Shown here: in pieces, positions 31,254 through 35,906 of the stretch | How positions within the stretch are numbered: position 1 is the first letter of the stretch | Layout: each line of letters opens with the position of its first letter | IMG/VR virus record: IMGVR_UViG_3300032242_000118 | Location: 1 to 35,906 of that record | DNA: 35,906 bases | DNA from: a virus | Direction: 5' to 3' (one strand) | Notes under the pieces: generated by a model | Told to the model about the DNA's origin: nothing | The model's database searches: none | The model's input: the letters and a program-made list of their open reading frames with translations, nothing else | Made by a program: the position numbers and the translations under genes

Positions 31254-31354
31254 CAACCGTAACACGCCGTAACACGGCGTAACATGTTACGGCGGCAAAG
31301 GCGATTTTACCGTAACGTAACGTAACACACTCTTAGAGTGTTACGGTGTTACGG
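31249..31354. repeat. Iteron cluster, putative replication origin
   Basis: CGTAAC occurs at 31249, 31258, 31268, 31278, 31311, 31316 and 31321, and its complement GTTACG at 31286, 31340 and 31348. The first four have 9-10 bp spacing, about one helical turn. 31278-31291 is a perfect 14-bp palindrome, and 31328-31340 is CACTCTTAGAGTG. The 213-bp stretch from 31254 to 31466 has no gene. An A-rich stretch follows (31400-31440). Position after the replication gene and repeat spacing suggest an origin; no binding protein is proven. Confidence 0.7.
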
Positions 31355-31408
31355 TACGATGCGGGTCGATACGGTGCGTGAAGGTTTCACTTTGAGGAGA
31401 AAATTGAG

Positions 31409-31437
31409 TTGAAGAAAAAAGATCAGCAAACTAAGAT
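31409..31437 (+). promoter_or_regulatory. Candidate rightward promoter for the terminase / late block
   Basis: TTGAAG (31409-31414), a 17-bp spacer and TAAGAT (31432-31437) match four of six positions in each box. It lies 30 bp before the next start and after the iteron cluster. It is the only promoter-like match I could find before the terminase genes, so it may drive the late block. Confidence 0.5.
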
Positions 31438-31466
31438 AGGGTTTGTACTAAGGGGGAAGGAAAGAA

Positions 31467-31781
31467 GTGAAGAGACAGTATGCCGGGAACGATCCGGGGG
31501 CAGGATGGAAAGCTGAGTTGCAGATTGAGGATGAAGGTTTGGTCTGGAACCTGTTCACCAGGATGACAGACCCAACCTTGCGCTGGTTGTCAGTCAAACT
31601 GGCCGCAGTTGGCAAGGCCCCGCAGAAAGCAAACTATTGGCTTGCATGGGATAGGAATAAACAAAGATTGATTAGCAGAAATGCAGATTTGGAATTGCTT
31701 TGTGAAAGCCGCAATCAATTGCATGAATTGCTAATTGAAGTTTTGAAACAAAGGTGGATTAGCGATGGCCCTAAACAATAG
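31467..31781 (+). CDS. Unknown protein, 104 residues, between origin and terminase
   Basis: The protein is mixed-charge, with Trp-rich segments (GWKAELQIEDEGLVWNLF; PQKANYWLAWDRNKQRLISR) and a helical C-terminal half (ELLCESRNQLHELLIEVLKQ). GTG 31467 has AAGGAAAG at a good distance. It overlaps the next small gene by 17 nt. No membrane segment or known motif was seen. Its place just upstream of the terminase genes suggests packaging or control of late genes, but this is only position. Confidence 0.65.
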   Translation: MKRQYAGNDPGAGWKAELQIEDEGLVWNLFTRMTDPTLRWLSVKLAAVGKAPQKANYWLAWDRNKQRLISRNADLELLCESRNQLHELLIEVLKQRWISDGPKQ

Positions 31782-31944
31782 TTACAGTCCAGCAGTTGGG
31801 GATGGAGGAATGGAATCATCACAATCCTCGCGCGCGCGTAGAAACGCTCATGGCGCTCAAACGTCGCTTGGTAATAGGGTAGGGTCGGGCAAAGGCTTGC
31901 GTCGCGTTGTAGCGCGTTCTAGAGGGCGTCAGAGGCATGGGTAA
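31765..31944 (+). CDS. 59-residue Arg-rich basic protein
   Basis: The product has a Ser/Gly-rich N terminus (MALNNSYSPAVGDGGMESSQ) and a strongly basic C-terminal half (GLRRVVARSRGRQRHG). A good ribosome site (GGTGGA, 6 nt) precedes the ATG, and the stop lies 8 nt inside the small terminase gene (ATGGGTAA), which suggests coupling. It could bind nucleic acid. It might also be a chance frame, because basic composition can arise from G/C-rich DNA. Confidence 0.5.
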   Translation: MALNNSYSPAVGDGGMESSQSSRARRNAHGAQTSLGNRVGSGKGLRRVVARSRGRQRHG

Positions 31945-32560
31945 CAAGGCTGATATGCGCGTGGCCCCAACTACTTCCCCGCCAAAACAAAAATTGGCTA
32001 AAAGTGAAAAACTGAATCAAGAAAAGAAACAGAACGGCGGGGCGCGAGAAGGCGCAGGTCGAATGCCGTTTGAACCGAACGACAAGGATCGCGAGATGGT
32101 CGAGAAGCTGGCGAATTGGGGAGTGGCCGAGCATCACATTTCGCCGCTCATTGGCGATGGCATAAGCGTCATGACGCTGCGCAAGTACTTCATGACGGAA
32201 CTGGAGCGCGGACGCGCCAAGGCGAGCGCTGGCATCGGGCAGACGCTGTTCCAGAAGGCGATGGCCGGCGACGTGGCGAGCCTGATCTGGTGGACGAAGA
32301 CGCAGATGCGCTGGACGGAAGCGCCGCGCCAGATCGAGGTGACCGGCAATATCAGCATTACCGACGCGCTAGCGCAGGCGCAGGCCAGGTTGATTGAGGC
32401 TGAGATCGTGGAGATGGACACGCCGTTACTCGGCGTAACAGATGCTGTTACGGCTGTTACGGATGTCGTTACGCCCGTTACGGTTGAGTACGTTGGGGGT
32501 AACAATGGGGGTAACGTCACCGACCGCGGTGAGGAAAACGCAATGAAATCAAGGGGTTAG
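31937..32560 (+). CDS. terS: Small terminase subunit (TerS)
   Basis: The 207-residue protein has a basic, flexible N terminus, then GGAREGAGRMPFEPNDKDRE and a DNA-binding helix-turn-helix (VEKLANWGVAEHHISPLIGD, GISVMTLRKYF). A helical oligomerisation region follows (RAKASAGIGQTLFQKAMAGD, ASLIWWTKTQMRW). It recognises the packaging site and hands DNA to the large subunit, which is the next gene. Residues 160-200 are a Val/Thr-repeat tail (VTDAVTAVTDVVTPVT) whose codons create a run of GTTAC/GTAAC repeats. The DNA here is more G/C-rich than in most of the genome. Confidence 0.85.
   Translation: MGNKADMRVAPTTSPPKQKLAKSEKLNQEKKQNGGAREGAGRMPFEPNDKDREMVEKLANWGVAEHHISPLIGDGISVMTLRKYFMTELERGRAKASAGIGQTLFQKAMAGDVASLIWWTKTQMRWTEAPRQIEVTGNISITDALAQAQARLIEAEIVEMDTPLLGVTDAVTAVTDVVTPVTVEYVGGNNGGNVTDRGEENAMKSRG
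32425..32515. repeat. GTTAC/GTAAC repeat cluster inside the 3' end of terS
   Basis: GTTAC starts at 32425, 32447, 32456, 32468 and 32477, and GTAAC at 32435, 32499 and 32511. Most are spaced 9-12 bp. The first two form an inverted repeat with a 5-bp gap. The core is the same as in the putative origin. It encodes the Val/Thr tail of the small terminase, so protein repetition could explain part of it; a packaging or second replication site is the other reading. Confidence 0.6.
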
Positions 32561-32713
32561 GTCACCGATTCGATTCCCCGTCCGGCTACCGAACCGGGTG
32601 CGGCGGGGTCCGACCTAGGGTTTTCCCGTACCGACCGAGGGGGCCGGGTAGGGCCGGCGGCGACCGGTCACGGTAACGGTGGCCCCACGCCAATTTTTTT
32701 TTTATTTTTCCAA
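32561..32713. other. G/C-rich intergenic stretch ending in a T tract
   Basis: These 153 bp between the terminase genes hold no gene. The first 130 bp are very G/C-rich compared with the rest of the genome. 32569-32590 looks like the 3' end of a tRNA (T-loop TTCGATT, 5 + 7 stem bases, ACC). Near the end a short stem (GGTG/CGCC, 32679-32692) precedes ten T (32694-32703), which is a weak terminator pattern. Another GTAAC lies at 32673. Confidence 0.6.
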
Positions 32714-34237
32714 ATGCAAAAAACTCGTTATAGCGCCGAAGACGAACAGATCCTGATGACCAAGCTTTGGTCGCCAACGATTGCGGACAACCCGGAGGCG
32801 TTCGTGTTGTTTGCGTTTCCGTGGGGCCAAGCGAACACGCCGCTGGCAAAGTTCAGCGGGCCTAGGAAATGGCAGCGGGAGATCTTGAGAGACATCGCCA
32901 AGCACATCAAAGACAACCAAGGCCAGGTTGATATGCAAACGCTGCGCGAGGCGGTCTCGAGCGGGCGGGGGATTGGCAAGTCCGCGCTGGTGAGTTGGCT
33001 GATCCTGTGGATGTTGACAACCCGCATTGGTTCAACGGTGATCGTAAGCGCCAACAGCGAGAGCCAGTTGCGCTCGGTGACCTGGGGCGAGTTGACCAAG
33101 TGGCAGGCGATGATCATCAACAGCTACTGGTGGGAGATCAGCGCAACGAAGATCGTGCCGGCGCAGTGGTTGACCGAACTGGTTGAGCGAGATCTCAAGA
33201 AGGGAACGCGCTATTGGGCGGCGGAAGGCAAACTGTGGTCAGAGGAAAACCCAGACGCCTACGCCGGGGTGCACAACCATGACGGCATGATGCTGATTTT
33301 TGACGAAGCGTCAGGGATACCTGATCCGATCTGGGCAGTGGGTGCCGGGTTCTTTACCGAGAACATTCTGGACCGCTATTGGTTCGCGTTTAGCAACCCA
33401 AGGCGTAACAGTGGGTATTTCTTTGAGACGTTCCATGGCAAGCGGGATTTCTGGAAGGGAAAGCAGATTGATGCGCGGGAAGTGGAAGGTACGGACAAAA
33501 ACACTTATGAGCAGATCATCGCCGAGTACGGTGAGGATTCCCCGCAGGCGAGAGTTGAGGTGTACGGCGAATTCCCGGCAAGTGGCGATGACCAGTTTAT
33601 TGGTCCGCGCCTGGTAGATGACGCGATGCAGCGCGAGAAGTACAAGGATTCGACTGCGCCGATTGTCATTGGGGTTGACCCGGCTCGCGGGGGGTTAGAT
33701 GCCACGGTAATTGTGGTGCGCCAAGGCCGGGATATTGTTGCGATCAAGCGGTTCCGTGGCGACGATACGATGACCACGGTGGGCAATGTGATTGACGCGA
33801 TTGAGGAATACAAGCCAACGCTGACGGTTATTGATGAGGGCGGTTTAGGGTATGGAATACTTGACAGGTTAACGGAGCAGCGGTATAAGGTGCGTGGGGT
33901 GAACTTTGGTTGGAAGGCCAAGAACCCGGTAATGTGGGGCAATAAGCGGGCAGAGATGTGGGGTGCTATGCGTGACTGGTTACGGTCTGCGAGCATTCCG
34001 AAGGATCGGCAGTTAAAGGCTGATCTGGTCGGACCCATGAAGAAGCCAAATAGTGCCGGTACGCTCTTTCTTGAGGGAAAGAAGGAAATGAAGGCTAGGG
34101 GGTTGGCGAGTCCTGATGCAGCGGATGCGTTGGCAGTGACCTTTGCTTACCCTGTGGCGCATCGAGAGTACAAAGAGCCGCCTAGGACGTTACGGTCTGG
34201 TGGGTCTACAATGTCTGGATCTTGGATGGGTTCATAA
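32714..34237 (+). CDS. terL: Large terminase subunit (TerL)
   Basis: The 507-residue protein is the packaging motor: ATPase with Walker A SGRGIGKS (83-90) and Walker B MLIFDEASG (D196, E197), then an RNase H-like nuclease with IGVDPARGG (D321), VIDEGG (D373) and a final acidic helix, SPDAADALAV. It cuts concatemers and pumps DNA through the portal. The N terminus (WSPTIADNPEAFVLFAFPWG) is typical, so ATG 32714 is right. No ribosome site is visible because a T tract fills the space upstream. Gene order TerS-TerL-portal fits headful packaging as in P22. Confidence 0.95.
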   Translation: MQKTRYSAEDEQILMTKLWSPTIADNPEAFVLFAFPWGQANTPLAKFSGPRKWQREILRDIAKHIKDNQGQVDMQTLREAVSSGRGIGKSALVSWLILWMLTTRIGSTVIVSANSESQLRSVTWGELTKWQAMIINSYWWEISATKIVPAQWLTELVERDLKKGTRYWAAEGKLWSEENPDAYAGVHNHDGMMLIFDEASGIPDPIWAVGAGFFTENILDRYWFAFSNPRRNSGYFFETFHGKRDFWKGKQIDAREVEGTDKNTYEQIIAEYGEDSPQARVEVYGEFPASGDDQFIGPRLVDDAMQREKYKDSTAPIVIGVDPARGGLDATVIVVRQGRDIVAIKRFRGDDTMTTVGNVIDAIEEYKPTLTVIDEGGLGYGILDRLTEQRYKVRGVNFGWKAKNPVMWGNKRAEMWGAMRDWLRSASIPKDRQLKADLVGPMKKPNSAGTLFLEGKKEMKARGLASPDAADALAVTFAYPVAHREYKEPPRTLRSGGSTMSGSWMGS

Positions 34238-34238
34238 T

Positions 34239-34265
34239 GCCTAGTCTTTTCCTAGGCGTACTTTT
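34239..34265 (+). terminator. Hairpin with short T tract after TerL
   Basis: A perfect 6-bp stem (GCCTAG 34239-34244 with CTAGGC 34252-34257) closes a 7-nt loop; after 3 nt come five T (34261-34265). It starts 2 nt after the TerL stop. It is probably a partial terminator or attenuator, since the following genes need read-through. Confidence 0.55.
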
Positions 34266-34278
34266 TACCTTAATCAAT

Positions 34279-34410
34279 ATGCTCAAGAAATCTGCCTCTC
34301 CCAAGGCGTTCAAAGAGAACGTCAAAACTGAGATTAAATCTGGGAAACCAGTGAAACAGGCAGTTGCGATTGCCTACGCTACCAAGCGCGAAGCGGCGAA
34401 GAAGAAATGA
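34279..34410 (+). CDS. 43-residue Lys-rich phage protein (GKPxKQAVAIA type)
   Basis: The product starts MLKKSASPKAFKENVKTEIK and contains SGKPVKQAVAIAYATKREA, a pattern of very small, abundant phage proteins near terminase or portal genes. ATG 34279 is preferred because it matches the usual N terminus; ATG 34237, which overlaps the TerL stop (TAATG), would add 14 hydrophobic residues that only translate the hairpin. The ribosome site is poor for 34279. The stop overlaps the next start (ATGA). Function unknown. Confidence 0.7.
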   Translation: MLKKSASPKAFKENVKTEIKSGKPVKQAVAIAYATKREAAKKK

Positions 34411-34556
34411 GTAAACCTGGCCTGTACGCCAATATTCACGCCAAGCAGGAACGTATCAAGGCTGGCTCTGGCGAGAAAATGAACAAGGTTGGCAGCAAAG
34501 CAGCGCCAACGGCCAAAGACTTTAAAGAGTCTGCAAAGACGGCCAAAAAGAAGTGA
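34407..34556 (+). CDS. 49-residue conserved Lys-rich phage protein
   Basis: The product contains KPGLYANIHAKQERIKAGSG and ends DFKESAKTAKKK. I recall near-identical proteins in many phages next to terminase and portal genes; function unknown. It is highly basic and probably partly disordered. It is coupled on both sides (ATGA with the previous gene, GTGA with the next). Confidence 0.75.
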   Translation: MSKPGLYANIHAKQERIKAGSGEKMNKVGSKAAPTAKDFKESAKTAKKK

Positions 34557-34807
34557 AAAAGGTTTCTTTATCTGTTGGTCGCGGCGAGAAGTTGCCGGTT
34601 AGCAAAGGCGCGGGGCTAACGGAAAAAGGACGCGAGAAGTACAACGCTGCGACTGGTAGTCATCTAAAAGCACCAGCGCCAAACCCCAAGACCGAAGCGG
34701 ATAAAGGCCGGAAATCCAGCTTTTGCGCTAGAATGGAAGGGGTTGTAGCCCACGCAAAAGGCGATGCGGAGCGGGCTAAGGCGTCACTTAAACGCTGGAA
34801 GTGTTGA
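34553..34807 (+). CDS. DUF6321 family small phage protein
   Basis: The 84-residue protein has GAGLTEKGREKYNAATGSHL, KAPAPNPKTEADKGRKSSFC and a C-terminal HAKGDAERAKASLKRWKC, the typical DUF6321 pattern as I recall it. It is basic, with two Cys. GTG 34553 overlaps the previous stop (GTGA), and the stop overlaps the portal start (TGATG). Related proteins often lie beside structural genes; the function is not known. Confidence 0.8.
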   Translation: MKKVSLSVGRGEKLPVSKGAGLTEKGREKYNAATGSHLKAPAPNPKTEADKGRKSSFCARMEGVVAHAKGDAERAKASLKRWKC

Positions 34808-35906
34808 TGGCTGATTACACCGGGATTAACGCTGTTGGCAACGTTGCGTTGGGTGGTAAACCACTCAAGAGCGACTCGGACGTGTTGTCAACAGCGCGGG
34901 ATCGCCTGTCAATGGCTATCTCGGCGTATTCCGAATCCCGCGAAGATGAGTTAGACGACCTGCGTTTCTACGCGGGTAGCCCGGATAACCAGTGGCAGTG
35001 GCCGGCAGATGTGCTGGCGACCCGTGGTGCGGTGCAGGGGCAGACGATTAATGCGCGGCCATGCTTGACGATTAACAAGCTGCCGCAGCACGTCCACCAG
35101 ATTACCAACGATCAGCGCCAGAACCGGCCTAGCGTCAAGGTCATCCCGGTTGATGATAATGCGGACGTTGAGGTTGCCGAGATTTTTAACGGCATGGTGC
35201 GTCACATTGAGTACATCTCTGACGCAGATGTGGCGTATGACACGGCTTGCGAGAACCAAGTCGCCTACGGCGAGGGATACATCCGGGTTCTGACTGAGTA
35301 TTGCGACGACGATAGGTTTGATCAGGACATCAAGATTGCGCGGGTGAGGAACAGTTTCAGCGTTTACATGGACCCGCTGATCCAAGACCCGTGCGGCAGT
35401 GACGCCAAGTGGTGTTTTATAACCGAGGATCTGTCTAAAGACGAATACGCAAGGCTTTTTCCGAATGCGTCGCCTCTTTCGACGCTGGAAACGCTAGGTG
35501 TTGGGGATCAAAACCTGAGCCAGTGGCTTAACACCGACACAATCCGTATCGCAGAGTATTTTTACTGCGATTACGAACGCAAAAAGCTGAATTTGTACCC
35601 TGGCAACGTCACTGCTTTTGACGGTACGCCAGAAGACAAGCAGTTAAAGGCGGTTTACGGCACGCCAAAGAAGTCGCGCGACGCAGAGATCAAGAAGATT
35701 AAGTGGTGCAAGATTAACGGCTACGAAATCCTTGAAGAACAGGAATGGGCCGGTAGTTGCATCCCTGTTGTGCGGGTGATTGGCAACGAATACGAAGTTG
35801 AAGGCCGCATTTACATCAGCGGTCTAGTGCGTAACGCCAAAGACGCGCAACGGATGTACAACTATTGGACTAGCCAAGAGGCAGAAATGCTGGCGCTGGC
35901 TCCAAA
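34807..35906 (+). CDS. P22-like portal protein, N-terminal part (continues at base 1)
   Basis: The frame runs from ATG 34807 off the end of the window and continues at base 2 after the 123-base overlap. It starts MADYTGINAVGNVALGG, then ESREDELDDLRFYAGSPDNQ, QWQWPADVL and RPCLTINKLPQHVHQITNDQ, RQNRPSVKVIP: the wing and stem region typical of P22-family portals. A further conserved part reads AYDTACENQVAYGEGYIRVL. GGAAG lies just upstream and the start overlaps the DUF6321 gene stop (TGATG). Confidence 0.93.
   Translation, partial: MADYTGINAVGNVALGGKPLKSDSDVLSTARDRLSMAISAYSESREDELDDLRFYAGSPDNQWQWPADVLATRGAVQGQTINARPCLTINKLPQHVHQITNDQRQNRPSVKVIPVDDNADVEVAEIFNGMVRHIEYISDADVAYDTACENQVAYGEGYIRVLTEYCDDDRFDQDIKIARVRNSFSVYMDPLIQDPCGSDAKWCFITEDLSKDEYARLFPNASPLSTLETLGVGDQNLSQWLNTDTIRIAEYFYCDYERKKLNLYPGNVTAFDGTPEDKQLKAVYGTPKKSRDAEIKKIKWCKINGYEILEEQEWAGSCIPVVRVIGNEYEVEGRIYISGLVRNAKDAQRMYNYWTSQEAEMLALAP
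35784..35906. repeat. Terminal direct repeat, copy 2
   Basis: These bases are identical to 1-123; see copy 1. The repeat marks where the circular sequence closes, inside the portal gene. Confidence 0.95.

Noticed and set aside
31249-31354. CRISPR-like array
   Set aside because: Repeat cores are only 6 bp, spacing is 5-10 bp and both orientations occur; this is an iteron pattern, not a CRISPR.
1-35906. tRNA or other structural RNA genes, insertion sequences, integrase
   Set aside because: Reading both strands showed no full cloverleaf, no transposase or recombinase motifs and no terminal inverted repeats; only a tRNA 3'-end-like stretch at 32569-32590.

Overview
The window is a complete, circularly closed genome of a small tailed phage (Caudoviricetes). 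The first and last 123 bases are identical, so the unique length is 35,783 bp. The cut falls inside the portal gene, and joining the two ends gives one intact 722-codon reading frame. The virion genes (portal, scaffold, coat, gp4-like and gp10-like tail factors, three ejection-protein candidates, tailspikes) belong to the P22-like, short-tailed (podovirus) type. No host gene, integrase or tRNA gene is visible. The host cannot be read from the sequence; the gene families look like those of phages of freshwater proteobacteria, which is only an impression.

Layout. (1) 31.4-35.9 kb and 0-21.7 kb, + strand: a very long late block. It runs from a putative origin and promoter through small and large terminase, three tiny Lys-rich genes and the portal. 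An unusual block of fibre/adhesin-like genes (1.2-5.5 kb) follows, then scaffold, coat, two small beta-rich proteins and the gp4-like and gp10-like tail factors. Next come two tandem paralogous beta-helix tailspikes, a gp14-like protein, three ejection-protein candidates, a metallophosphoesterase and a lysis cassette (small membrane proteins, GH108 endolysin, 3TM holin). (2) 29.1-21.6 kb, - strand: an early operon of about 18 tightly overlapping genes. It holds a Sak4-like annealing ATPase, a DUF669 SSB-like protein, a Cas4/RecB-like nuclease with a probable Fe-S cluster, an SF2 helicase, a TGT/DpdA-like protein, a VRR-NUC nuclease and many tiny unknown genes. Several were recovered from GTG or TTG starts and stop/start overlaps. 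(3) 29.2-31.3 kb, + strand: a P22-Cro-like regulator followed by a primase-polymerase/helicase replication protein.

How the parts work together. A near-consensus leftward promoter (TTGACA, 17 bp, TAAAGT) lies between the leftward operon and cro, with a palindrome in its spacer that is a good operator candidate. Directly after the prim-pol/helicase gene lies a dense cluster of CGTAAC/GTTACG iteron-like repeats, the best origin candidate. The same core recurs in the 3' end of the small terminase gene. A Cro-like regulator is present, but no CI-type repressor or integrase was found, so the lifestyle is uncertain. The most interesting leads are the two GTAAC repeat clusters with a shared palindrome, the TGT/DpdA-like protein with an 11-C tract, the duplicated tailspikes, the displaced fibre cassette, and the chain of tiny coupled genes on the - strand.
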